A stretch of DNA of 42,676 nucleotides from CAZEFK01 sp964511405 (GTDB lineage: Bacteria > Pseudomonadota > Alphaproteobacteria > Elsterales > Elsteraceae): contig CAZEFK010000032.1 of the NCBI GenBank assembly GCA_964511405.1, positions 1-42,676 of the forward strand, read 5' to 3'. This document shows positions 8,081-14,692 of this stretch, one piece after another; the first letter of the stretch is position 1, and each line of letters opens with the position of its first letter. The notes under the pieces were generated by a model. The model saw nothing but the letters and a program-made list of their open reading frames with translations. It was not told the DNA's origin and made no database searches. A program made the position numbers and the translations under genes.

Positions 8081-9019
8081 GTGCCGGTACAGGCTGTCGC
8101 GATCGCCGTTTACGAGGGGGTCCAGGCCTTGGACGTGGCGGGGCCGATGGATGTGTTCAGCGAGGCGAACACGTTTCTCGACAGCGGCGACCGCTATGAA
8201 ACAGCGTTGGTTGCCGCCCACCGCCATCCGCTGCGCGCGTCGAACGGCATGCGGCTGGTGGCCGACCTGACCTTCGAGGAGGCGGCGGNNNNNNNNNNGT
8301 TGTACGTGCGCGCCATTACGGTGAGGCCGGGACGCAACGTCCACGGCGCCTGGCACCGACCCCACCGGAAGCGGAACCCGAACCGAGCCTGGTTCGGTGG
8401 GCCAAAGAGTTGCCCTGGCGCTCGAGCGTTTATGGATCGATCTGCACCGGCGCTGGCAGCCAGGTTTCCGAAGGCGAAAGTCGAACCGGACCTGATCTAT
8501 GTGCGCGATGGACGGTTGATCACCGCGGCCGGTGTCACGGCGGGGATCGACCTGGGCCTGGCGCTCGTCGGGCAGCGACATGGCGCGGAGACGGCGCTCA
8601 TGGTGGCCAAGCGGCTGGTGGTCGTGGCCCAGCGCCAGGGCGGGCAGTCGCAGTTCAGTCCCTATCTCACGGCACCGGCCGATCCGGCGGCACCGATCGC
8701 CCGCATTTAGGACCATGTCATGGCCAACATCGGGGCTCGCCATACGCTGGATTCGCTGGCCGCCGTCGTCGGCATGAGTGCCCGGACCTTGGCCCGACAT
8801 TTCGTGCAGACGACCGGGATCACGCCGCACGAGTTCATCGAGCGCGCCCGCATCGATGCCGCGCGCAGGATGCTGGAAGGAAGCGACCGGCCGCTGAAGG
8901 CCGTCGCCTTCGATTGCGGCTTCGGGTCGGCGGACCGGATGAGGATCGTCTTCAACAGCCGCCTGGGCGTGACGCCGGTTCAGTATCGCGCCACCTTTCG
9001 GCGGGTGGACTTGGAATAG
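8081..9019 (+). pseudogene. GlxA-type regulator (DJ-1/PfpI domain plus AraC helix-turn-helix), disrupted
   Basis: Pieces of one GlxA-family regulator lie in order. In frame 2, residues VAIAVYEGVQALDVAGPMDVF start the DJ-1/PfpI domain. Then come 10 N bases (8289-8298). Frame 1 continues with a stretch ending VYGSICTGA (about 8385-8450), the region of the DJ-1 nucleophile elbow. A shift back to frame 2 with loss of roughly 20-30 residues joins it to LAARFPKAKVEPDLIYVRDG. A TAG at 8708-8710 then interrupts the link to the AraC domain (8720-9019, MSARTLARHFVQTTGITPHEF), which is otherwise intact. The TAG probably replaces a Gln codon. Part of the damage could be a sequencing or assembly error around the gap. 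Confidence 0.85.
8289..8298. other. Run of 10 N (assembly gap)
   Basis: Ten unknown bases lie inside the DJ-1 domain of the GlxA-like gene. The true gap length is probably not ten, so frame across it cannot be trusted. Confidence 0.99.
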
Positions 9020-9044
9020 ATCGCGACCGAGACGCGCCGGCCGA

Positions 9045-9689
9045 TCAGGCCGCGGCCTTGAAACCGTCGATCTGCGCTTTCATCGCCCGCTGAAACGCCG
9101 GCCGGGCTTCGCAGCGCCGCTGGTAGGCACGAAGACCGGGATAGGCGTCGAGCAGCGGCGTGTGACCGAGGATGCGCAGGACGTCGGCCATCATCAGGTC
9201 ACCGACGGTGAACGTTCCTTCGAGATAATCCTTGCCGCCGAGCGCCCTCTCGAGCATCGCCAGGCGTTCTCGCACCAGCTTTTCGATCTGAGGCCGGCGC
9301 TCCTTGGCCCAGGCGTCCTGGGCATGGAAAAAATCGAGGCTCGCAAGCTGCTGAACCCAGGTTTCGACTGAATTGAGGGCGGCGAACACCCATGCCGTCG
9401 CGCGTTCGCGGGCAATGCCCTCTTTGGGCAGAAGCGTTTCGGTCGATTTGGCGATGTAGAGGGCAATCGCGCCGCTTTCGAACAGGATCAGGCCGTCGTC
9501 CTCGATCGCCGGCGCTTGGCCGAACGGCTGGCGCGCCAGATGGTCGGGCGATCGTTGTTCGGGGCCCAGCGCCACCGTACGAACGTCATAGGGCAGGCCG
9601 GCCTCCTCCAGCGCCCAGCGCACGCGAAAGGCACGCATCAGGGGGGCGGCAAAATCCGGAACCCATTCGTAGGTCGTGAGCGTGATCAT
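9045..9689 (-). CDS. Glutathione S-transferase family protein
   Basis: A 214-residue GST. The N-terminal thioredoxin-like domain (about 1-82) carries PFGQAPAIEDDG with the cis-proline and the glutathione-binding FESGAIALYIA, and an all-helical C-terminal domain follows with FTVGDLMMADVLRILGH. It would conjugate glutathione to electrophiles in the cytoplasm. The ATG overlaps the stop of the SRPBCC gene upstream by 4 bases (9686-9689), so ArsR, SRPBCC and GST form one operon read on the minus strand. The frame is open further upstream, but the family start is at this ATG. Confidence 0.92.
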   Translation of the reverse strand: MITLTTYEWVPDFAAPLMRAFRVRWALEEAGLPYDVRTVALGPEQRSPDHLARQPFGQAPAIEDDGLILFESGAIALYIAKSTETLLPKEGIARERATAWVFAALNSVETWVQQLASLDFFHAQDAWAKERRPQIEKLVRERLAMLERALGGKDYLEGTFTVGDLMMADVLRILGHTPLLDAYPGLRAYQRRCEARPAFQRAMKAQIDGFKAAA

Positions 9690-10156
9690 GCGCGAAATCC
9701 CGTCTGCTCGGCCACGGCCATGTTCTCGACATAGACCTGCTGCTTGTCGAACAGCGACGTCCACCCGCCGATGTGGCTGTCGCGGCTCGCAGCGCTGGAG
9801 AATGGCGTTTGGTGGAATGTCTGGACCGTATTCCCGTTGGTCTCGGCAAAGGTCACGGTGACCAATGTCTCGCAATTGGGACCGGAGTCCTCATCCCACC
9901 GGAAGGTGAAGACGATGCGCTGGTTCCGTTCGACGTCGCGGACCACGCCGCCAAATCGCGAAAGGCCGTATTGCTTCGACGTCATGGCGCCGCGCCACGG
10001 TCGGCCAGGGGTCAATTCCCAATCCAGCTCGATCGCCGTGAATTCCTTAGGTCCCCACCATCGGAGCATATGATCGCGGCTTTCCCAGAGCCGGAACACG
10101 AGCCGAACGGGGGCCTCGAATTCACGATCGATCAAAAGTTCGAGCGGCTCAGTCAC
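9686..10156 (-). CDS. SRPBCC (AHSA1-like) domain protein, module 1
   Basis: A 156-residue START/Bet v1-like (AHSA1) protein. Characteristic parts are LLIDREFEAPVRLVFRLWESRDHMLRWWGP at the N-terminus, a FRWDEDSG strand, LVTVTFAETNGNTVQTFHQ, and a GGWTSLFDKQQVYVEN C-terminal helix. The family binds hydrophobic small molecules, but the function of bacterial ArsR-linked members is poorly known. I chose GTG 10156, which overlaps the ArsR stop (GTGA, 10153-10156) and has GGGAG about 7 bases upstream. It is the middle gene of an ArsR-SRPBCC-GST operon. Confidence 0.88.
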   Translation of the reverse strand: MTEPLELLIDREFEAPVRLVFRLWESRDHMLRWWGPKEFTAIELDWELTPGRPWRGAMTSKQYGLSRFGGVVRDVERNQRIVFTFRWDEDSGPNCETLVTVTFAETNGNTVQTFHQTPFSSAASRDSHIGGWTSLFDKQQVYVENMAVAEQTGFRA

Positions 10157-10500
10157 TGTCGTCTCCCGTCCTTGGGTGCCTTGGTGAGCTCGGTCAACAG
10201 CGCATCCATCCGGTCGAAGCTGCCCGACCAAAACTGGCGATAGCGCTCCAGCCAGCTATCGACTTGTTTCAGCGGCTCCGGATCCAGCCGGCACGGCCGC
10301 CATTGCGCCTGCCGCCCCCGCCTGATCAGGCCCGCGCCCTCCAGGACTTTCAGATGCCGAGAGATCGACGGCAGCGAGATGTCAAAGGGCGCGGCCAGCT
10401 CATTGACCGTCGCCTCGCCTTGGCTCAATCGAGCCAGAATCGCTCGCCGGGTCGGATCCGCCAACGCCGCCAGGGTCATGCTGAGGGGATCGCTCATCAC
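10153..10500 (-). CDS. ArsR-family repressor, module 1
   Basis: A 115-residue ArsR/SmtB-type winged-helix protein. LAALADPTRRAILARLSQGEATVNELA and a recognition helix region SLPSISRHLKVLEGAGLI are clear, and the C-terminal WLERYRQFWSGSFDRMDALL is typical of ArsR partners of SRPBCC genes. No CxC metal-site motif is visible, so it probably does not sense arsenic. Start may be GTG 10500 or ATG 10497; AGGAG lies 10 bases before the GTG. The upstream region contains nested palindromes and a likely promoter. Confidence 0.92.
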   Translation of the reverse strand: MMSDPLSMTLAALADPTRRAILARLSQGEATVNELAAPFDISLPSISRHLKVLEGAGLIRRGRQAQWRPCRLDPEPLKQVDSWLERYRQFWSGSFDRMDALLTELTKAPKDGRRQ

Positions 10501-10516
10501 CGTACTTAGCGCTCCT

Positions 10517-10563
10517 GCTAATTAGCGAGATAGCTAAATAGGGCGCTGAGCAGCGCGGGTCAA
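10517..10563 (-). promoter_or_regulatory. Promoter and operator of ArsR module 1
   Basis: Read on the minus strand, TTGACC (10563-10558) and TATTTA (10540-10535) are spaced 17 bases. Overlapping the -10 and start region are TTAGC-N6-GCTAA (10522-10537) and the 10-base palindrome GCTAATTAGC (10517-10526). These are candidate sites for the ArsR protein encoded just downstream. Confidence 0.55.
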
Positions 10564-10593
10564 GAGGGGCTGTGCGACCAAACACTAAAGCCA

Positions 10594-10627
10594 TTGCCTA
10601 ACTATGGGTCGCATGATAGTTAGGCAC
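10594..10627 (+). promoter_or_regulatory. Promoter and operator of ArsR module 2
   Basis: The exact inverted repeat GCCTAACTAT-N10-ATAGTTAGGC occupies 10596-10625 and ends two bases before the ATG at 10628. A TTGCCT (10594-10599) and an ATAGTT (10616-10621) 16 bases apart could be the promoter boxes, placing the transcript start at the start codon. Confidence 0.6.
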
Positions 10628-10978
10628 ATGCTTAACCAACCAACCAATCTCGACCGGCTGTTCGCCGCCCTGGCTGACCCAGCGCGCCGCGCGATGGTGG
10701 ATCGGCTGAGCCGCGGCCCGGCGCCGGTCAGCGAGCTGGCCAAGCCGCTGCCGATGTCGCTGCCGGCGGCCATGCAGCACCTGGCCGTGCTGGAGGCGGC
10801 TGGGCTGGTGCGGTCGGAGAAGGTCGGCCGCGTGCGGACCTGCTCGATCGACCCGGGCGCGCTCAGCCTGGCCGAGCAATGGATCAATGACCGGCGCACC
10901 CAATGGGAGCGTCGGCTCGACCGCCTGGGCAGCTATCTCGCAACCTTGCCGAAAGAAGAACCGGACGACGCCGGCTGA
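10628..10978 (+). CDS. ArsR-family repressor, module 2
   Basis: A 116-residue ArsR-type regulator. RLFAALADPARRAMVDRLSRGPAPVSELA and LPAAMQHLAVLEAAGLVRSEK form the winged helix-turn-helix, and the C-terminus WINDRRTQWERRLDRLGSYL is of the SRPBCC-partner type. No metal-binding cysteines are seen. I chose ATG 10628 because it gives the usual N-terminus and follows the operator directly; an in-frame ATG at 10604 would lie inside the operator. There is no Shine-Dalgarno sequence. It is divergent from ArsR module 1 and 47 bases upstream of an SRPBCC gene. Confidence 0.92.
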   Translation: MLNQPTNLDRLFAALADPARRAMVDRLSRGPAPVSELAKPLPMSLPAAMQHLAVLEAAGLVRSEKVGRVRTCSIDPGALSLAEQWINDRRTQWERRLDRLGSYLATLPKEEPDDAG

Positions 10979-11025
10979 CCCATCCCCGCTGACCCTGCAC
11001 ATGCGTTAGTTGAAGGAGAGACTTC

Positions 11026-11556
11026 ATGACCAAGCCAGCAGTTCACGCCGACACCGCCGTCGAGGCCCACGCCGCTGCCAAGGCGCGGATCCCCGACGCG
11101 ATCACGCGTTCGGTGGCGCACGCCACCTTCCACCTGGAGCGCAGCTATGACGCCTCGCCCGCGCGGGTGTGGCGGGCGCTGACGGACCCCGTCGCGAAAG
11201 CCCAATGGTTTGCGGCGTCCGACGAGCTCGAGATCATCGAACGCACGATCGACGTGCGCCCGGGCGGGCGTGAGCGGGTCAAGGGCCGCTGGAGCCGAGG
11301 CGTGACCTCGACCTTTGACGCCACCTATTACGACGTCATCGAGAACGAACGGGTTGTCTACTGCTACGAGCTGTATCTGGACGACCGGAAAATCTCGATC
11401 TCCGTGGCGACTCTGCAGTTGCAGGCAGACGGGAAGCGGACCCGGCTCATGGTGACCGAGCAGGGCGCCTTCCTCGACGGCTATGACGATGCCGGTGCGC
11501 GCGAACGCGGCACGGGCGAACTCTTGGATGCGCTTGGCCGATCGCTGGCAGCATAA
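11026..11556 (+). CDS. SRPBCC (AHSA1-like) domain protein, module 2
   Basis: A 176-residue SRPBCC protein. After an N-terminal extension of about 30 residues rich in Ala come TFHLERSYDASPARVWRALTDP, KAQWFAASDELEI, TFDATYYDVIENERVVYCYEL and a C-terminal ARERGTGELLDALGRSL helix. This is the usual pattern of ArsR-linked AHSA1 proteins with a ligand cavity of unknown specificity. The ATG has GGAGAG 6-7 bases upstream. It follows ArsR module 2 with a 47-base gap and probably shares its transcript. Confidence 0.88.
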   Translation: MTKPAVHADTAVEAHAAAKARIPDAITRSVAHATFHLERSYDASPARVWRALTDPVAKAQWFAASDELEIIERTIDVRPGGRERVKGRWSRGVTSTFDATYYDVIENERVVYCYELYLDDRKISISVATLQLQADGKRTRLMVTEQGAFLDGYDDAGARERGTGELLDALGRSLAA

Positions 11557-11673
11557 CCCTGCGTGGCACAGGGGCGGCGGCCGCGGACGGCCGCCGCGAA
11601 GGCGGGAACCTTGTTGGACCGTCGCAAGGCGGCCCATGATCGCGGGGCGGGAACGCGTGTCATGGAGCAGAGG

Positions 11674-12075
11674 ATGATGGACCCGAAGCACGAAGCGGGG
11701 GCGGGCTCCCCCGCCCAGCTGATCGACGCCCGCATCCGCGAGCTGGGCGACTGGCGGGGCGACCTGCTTGCCCGGCTGCGCGCCCTGATCAAGGAAGCCG
11801 ACCCCGACGTCGTCGAGGAATGGAAGTGGCGCGGGGTCCCGGTGTGGTCGCACGACGGCATCATCTGCACCGGCGAGACCTACAAGGCGGTCGTGAAGAT
11901 GACCTTCGCCAAGGGGGCGGCGCTGGCGGACCCCGCGGGCCTCTTCAACGCCAGCCTGGAGGGCAACACGCGGCGGGCCATCGATCTGCGCGAGGGCGAG
12001 CCGATCGACGAGGCGGCGCTGAAAGCCCTGGTTCGCGCCGCGGTGGCGCTGAACACGTCCAAGGCCAAAGGGTAG
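11674..12075 (+). CDS. DUF1801 domain protein
   Basis: A protein of about 133 residues with the DUF1801 (YdhG-like) fold. SPAQLIDARIRELGDWRG opens the domain, followed by EWKWRGVPVWSHDGIICTGETYK and a NTRRAIDLREGEPIDE segment. Function is unknown; such proteins often sit beside ArsR-SRPBCC genes. I chose ATG 11674, which has GGAG 6 bases upstream and matches usual N-terminal length; ATGs at 11662 and 11677 are alternatives. The gap to module 2's SRPBCC gene is 117 bases and holds no other gene. Confidence 0.82.
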   Translation: MMDPKHEAGAGSPAQLIDARIRELGDWRGDLLARLRALIKEADPDVVEEWKWRGVPVWSHDGIICTGETYKAVVKMTFAKGAALADPAGLFNASLEGNTRRAIDLREGEPIDEAALKALVRAAVALNTSKAKG

Positions 12076-12098
12076 GGCTTCGCGCGCAATCTACACCC

Positions 12099-12112
12099 GG
12101 TTACAGGTAACC
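12099..12112 (+). promoter_or_regulatory. Palindromic operator before the orphan antitoxin
   Basis: GGTTAC-AG-GTAACC is an exact 14-base palindrome ending two bases before the ATG at 12115. It is a candidate autoregulatory site. No clear promoter boxes or Shine-Dalgarno sequence were found. Confidence 0.5.
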
Positions 12113-12114
12113 CC

Positions 12115-12399
12115 ATGGCCCATCTCACCATTCGCGACCTGCGGAAGATCTCCGGCGAGATGATCGGCGCCTTGCCGGGGCCGACGGCGGTCAAGTCGGG
12201 CGATCGCACCGTCGGCTTGCTGGTGCCCTTGAAGGCGGCCGATCCGGATCGCTTGGCGGCCGTTCTCGCGCAGGCCGAAGCGCTGGCCAAGGGCCGCGAT
12301 CCCGCGGCCGATGATGCCGCCTTGGCGCAATTCGGCGATGTCGACCCCGTCGACTGGTCGGTCGCAGCGGTTCGCGCGCTGATCGCGACGTCGGCCTGA
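12115..12399 (+). CDS. Orphan antitoxin-like protein (Phd-related)
   Basis: A 94-residue protein whose N-terminal half (LTIRDLRKISGEMIGALPGPTAVKSGDRTVGLLVPL in two parts) follows the Phd/YefM pattern of a short helix, a conserved I-x-x-L segment and a strand ending in a GLLVPL motif. The C-terminal half is Ala-rich with acidic patches (DPAADDAALAQFGDVD). No toxin gene follows: the next 190 bases contain only a hairpin. It may be a stand-alone regulator or may have lost its partner. Recognition is moderate and function is not shown. Confidence 0.7.
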   Translation: MAHLTIRDLRKISGEMIGALPGPTAVKSGDRTVGLLVPLKAADPDRLAAVLAQAEALAKGRDPAADDAALAQFGDVDPVDWSVAAVRALIATSA

Positions 12400-12545
12400 C
12401 GTGCGGCCGCCGGCGTCGACACCTGATGCGCGGCCTCGCCCAACCGGCCAGAGACTGCGGCCAAGGGGATTGACCGACGACGGCTTCAACGCGGCCTGCC
12501 GTGCGCTGCCGGCCGCCACCGAATGCGGCCTTTGACTGTGGGCCA

Positions 12546-12567
12546 GGGAGCCCGATAACGGGCTCCC
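12546..12567 (+). terminator. Strong hairpin between the orphan antitoxin and MAPEG genes
   Basis: GGGAGCCCG (12546-12554), loop ATAA, CGGGCTCCC (12559-12567) make a perfect 9-bp stem. It lies 24 bases before the MAPEG start codon. It is probably a terminator for upstream transcripts, or an attenuator in the MAPEG leader; no long T-run follows. Confidence 0.65.
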
Positions 12568-12591
12568 CGCATCATTTCCTGAGGGGAAACC

Positions 12592-12993
12592 ATGCCGTAT
12601 GACACGGCGCTCGTCACCTTGGCGGCGATCGCGTTCTATTTCTTTCTCGCAACCCGGGTCGCCGCGGCGCACGCCAAGTTCGGCGTCAAGCTGCCGGCCA
12701 TGGCGGGCCACCCCGAGTTCGAGCGCATCGTCCGCGCGCACATGAACACGCTGGAATGGCTGCCGACCTTCCTGGTGCCGCTCTGGCTGTGCGCCCTCAC
12801 CTGGAGCGACCGCGGGGCCAGCGCGCTGGGCCTGGTCTGGATCGTGGGCCGCGGCCTGTATTTTGCGGGCTATCGCCGGGCGGTGGAGAAGCGGCTGCCC
12901 GGCTTTTTCATCCAGGCGATGGCTTGCGTCCTGCTGTTCGTCGGGGCGGTGGCCGGCATTCTACGGCATCTGGTCGGGGGCGGAGCCCCCTGA
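12592..12993 (+). CDS. MAPEG family membrane protein
   Basis: A 133-residue inner-membrane protein of the MAPEG superfamily (relatives of microsomal glutathione S-transferase and eicosanoid enzymes). Four membrane segments are visible, near residues 4-24, 52-75, 77-95 and 105-127. The family signature RAHMNTLEWLPTFLVPLWL, with Arg, Asn and Glu that bind glutathione in family members, lies at about 48-66. GAGGGG precedes the ATG by 6 bases. It may serve the detoxification theme of the neighbouring GST operon, which is an inference from content. Confidence 0.9.
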   Translation: MPYDTALVTLAAIAFYFFLATRVAAAHAKFGVKLPAMAGHPEFERIVRAHMNTLEWLPTFLVPLWLCALTWSDRGASALGLVWIVGRGLYFAGYRRAVEKRLPGFFIQAMACVLLFVGAVAGILRHLVGGGAP

Positions 12994-13008
12994 GCGGCCG
13001 TCACGGCG

Positions 13009-13038
13009 TTGACCACCAGCGGCCGGCAAATATATAGT
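13009..13038 (+). promoter_or_regulatory. Promoter of ArsR module 3
   Basis: TTGACC (13009-13014) and TATAGT (13033-13038) are spaced 18 bases. The ArsR ATG lies at 13048, 9 bases after the -10 box, so the mRNA would have almost no leader. An imperfect inverted repeat TAGTC...GGCTA surrounds the start region. Confidence 0.6.
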
Positions 13039-13047
13039 CAACCGGCT

Positions 13048-13386
13048 ATGCAACAGGCGGCCGCTCTCGACCTGACCTTCCGGGCCCTGGCTGACGGCAC
13101 GCGCCGGTCGATGATCCGCGCGCTCGCGGCCGGCCAGGCGCGCAGCGCCGGCGAGCTCGGCCGCCAGTTCCGCTCGGCCCAGCCGACCATCTCGAAGCAT
13201 CTGAAGGTGCTGGAGCAGGCCGGGCTGGTCGAGCGGACGGTCGAGGGGCGGGTGCACCGGTTCCGGCTGTGCCAGCCCCCGCTCCGCGAGGCCGAGCAGT
13301 GGATCGCCCGGCAGCAGGCGTTCTGGAACGGCGCGGTCGATCAGCTCGAGCGCCTGCTGCGCGAGACCGCCGCCGATGAGTCCTGA
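13048..13386 (+). CDS. ArsR-family repressor, module 3
   Basis: A 112-residue ArsR-type regulator. LTFRALADGTRRSMIRALAAG and the helix-turn-helix QPTISKHLKVLEQAGLVERTVEGR are unmistakable, ending EQWIARQQAFWNGAVDQLERLL, typical for SRPBCC-linked ArsR proteins. There is no metal-site motif. The ATG at 13048 gives the family-typical N-terminus and suits the promoter placement; an open frame reaches back to 13009. The last 11 bases overlap the next gene (13376). Confidence 0.92.
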   Translation: MQQAAALDLTFRALADGTRRSMIRALAAGQARSAGELGRQFRSAQPTISKHLKVLEQAGLVERTVEGRVHRFRLCQPPLREAEQWIARQQAFWNGAVDQLERLLRETAADES

Positions 13387-13843
13387 CGTCACCGCCGCCG
13401 ACATCAGGCGCCGCCTGCCGGCGCCGCCGGAACGCGTGTTCGCGGCCTTCGCCGAGGCGGGGCTGGTCAGCCGCTGGCTGACGCCGTCGCCGGAGATCCC
13501 GCTGACGGTGCTGGCGTTCGACTTCCGGGTCGGCGGCGGGTATCGCTTCGCCTATCACGTCCCCGGCGGTCCGGTCATGGTCGTGACCGGCACCTACCGC
13601 GCCATCGAGCCGCCGTCGCGGATCGTGTTCTCCTGGGTCATCGAGCCCCCGGACGAGCATGCCGGGCTGCACTCCGACGTCATCGTCGCGATCACGCCGG
13701 ACGGCGCCGGCAGCGCGCTGCACATCCGGCACGAGCGGCTGACCCTGCCGGGCGCCGCCGACCGCCATCGCCACGGCTGGCATGGCGCCCTCGACCGGCT
13801 TCAGTCGGTCCTGACCGGCGGGGAGGGGGCCCATGCCGGCTGA
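13376..13843 (+). CDS. SRPBCC (AHSA1-like) domain protein, module 3
   Basis: A 155-residue START/AHSA1 protein: LPAPPERVFAAFAEAGLVSRWL at the N-terminus, LAFDFRVGGGYRFAYHVPGG, YRAIEPPSRIVFSWV in the middle, and HRHGWHGALDRLQSVL at the end. It overlaps the ArsR gene by 11 bases and the TfoX-like gene by 11 bases (13833-13843), so the three are tightly coupled translationally. Ligand and role are unknown. Confidence 0.9.
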   Translation: MSPDVTAADIRRRLPAPPERVFAAFAEAGLVSRWLTPSPEIPLTVLAFDFRVGGGYRFAYHVPGGPVMVVTGTYRAIEPPSRIVFSWVIEPPDEHAGLHSDVIVAITPDGAGSALHIRHERLTLPGAADRHRHGWHGALDRLQSVLTGGEGAHAG

Positions 13844-14198
13844 AGCCCAACTGGCCGCTGCGGTCCGGGCTGAGCTGGCACCGCTGGGCCGGATCAGCGA
13901 GACCCGGATGTTCGGCGGCACCTGCTTCCTGCTCGACGGCAACATGGTTGCCGCCGTGGACCGGCGCGGCCTGCTGCTGCGGATCGGCAAGGACCGGGAC
14001 GCCGCGGCGCTGGCGCGGCCGGGCGTGCGCCCCATGGAGATGCGGGGGCGCGTGATGGCCGGCTATGTCTATGTCGATCCGGACCAGTTGGTGGGCGACG
14101 CCTTGGCGGCGTGGCTCCGCGATGCGGTGGATTTTGTGCAGACCTTGCCGCCCAAGGCGGCGAGCGGACCCCAAGCACGGAAAGGACAACCGACATGA
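13833..14198 (+). CDS. TfoX N-terminal domain protein
   Basis: A 121-residue protein with a stand-alone TfoX/Sxy N-terminal domain: ISETRMFGGTCFLLDGNMVAAVDRRG, LLLRIGKDRD, and a C-terminal VDPDQLVGDALAAWLRDAVDF helix. In gammaproteobacteria the full TfoX regulates competence; single-domain versions elsewhere have unknown function and often sit with ArsR-SRPBCC genes. Its start overlaps the SRPBCC stop and its stop overlaps the next start (ATGA at 14195-14198). Confidence 0.9.
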   Translation: MPAEAQLAAAVRAELAPLGRISETRMFGGTCFLLDGNMVAAVDRRGLLLRIGKDRDAAALARPGVRPMEMRGRVMAGYVYVDPDQLVGDALAAWLRDAVDFVQTLPPKAASGPQARKGQPT

Positions 14199-14629
14199 TG
14201 CGCTTCGCGTTCGGGATCCTGGCCTACCTCGTGCCGACCTTCATCTTGGGCTTCGTCTGGCATCTGGTGCTGTTCACCGGCTACTACGACGCGCTGGCGG
14301 TTTATCGCAAGGACGTCATCATCCCATTCGGCTTTCTGTCCATGCTGATCCAGGCCGGCCTGTTCGCCTGGATTTATGGGCAGGCGATCGCACCGCAGGC
14401 CGGCTCGGTCCGGTCGCGCATGCTGGCCTACGGCGCCTTGGGCGCGGCGCTGTCATGGAGCTTCACCACCTTGGCGGCCGCCGCCAAGAACGTGATGGCA
14501 TCAGTCCCCGACTATCTGCTGATCGAGACCGCGTTCACGGTCGTGCAGTGGATCCTGGTGGCGCCGCTGACGGTACTGGCCATGCCCCGGCCGACGTCGC
14601 TGGCGGGGCGGGTCCGGCTGGCCGAATGA
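14195..14629 (+). CDS. Four-helix membrane protein of unknown function
   Basis: A 144-residue integral membrane protein. Hydrophobic segments lie at about residues 4-24, 38-60, 72-95 and 108-132, so four membrane helices are likely. There are no cysteine or charged motifs to suggest activity. It resembles the size and layout of small DUF1761-type proteins, but I cannot confirm the family. The ATG overlaps the TfoX-like stop by 4 bases (ATGA) and has GGAAAGGA upstream, so it is the last gene of ArsR module 3. Confidence 0.8.
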   Translation: MMRFAFGILAYLVPTFILGFVWHLVLFTGYYDALAVYRKDVIIPFGFLSMLIQAGLFAWIYGQAIAPQAGSVRSRMLAYGALGAALSWSFTTLAAAAKNVMASVPDYLLIETAFTVVQWILVAPLTVLAMPRPTSLAGRVRLAE

Positions 14630-14692
14630 CCGCCTGCCGATGCGTAAGCGGTCCCTCATCGAGCCTCAGCCCAAACCGCACGCCGGCAACGC

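Noticed and set aside
13391..14035. Minus-strand frame opposite the SRPBCC module 3 and TfoX-like genes
   Set aside because: Arg/Ala/Pro-rich translation without motifs, while the plus strand carries recognisable domains.
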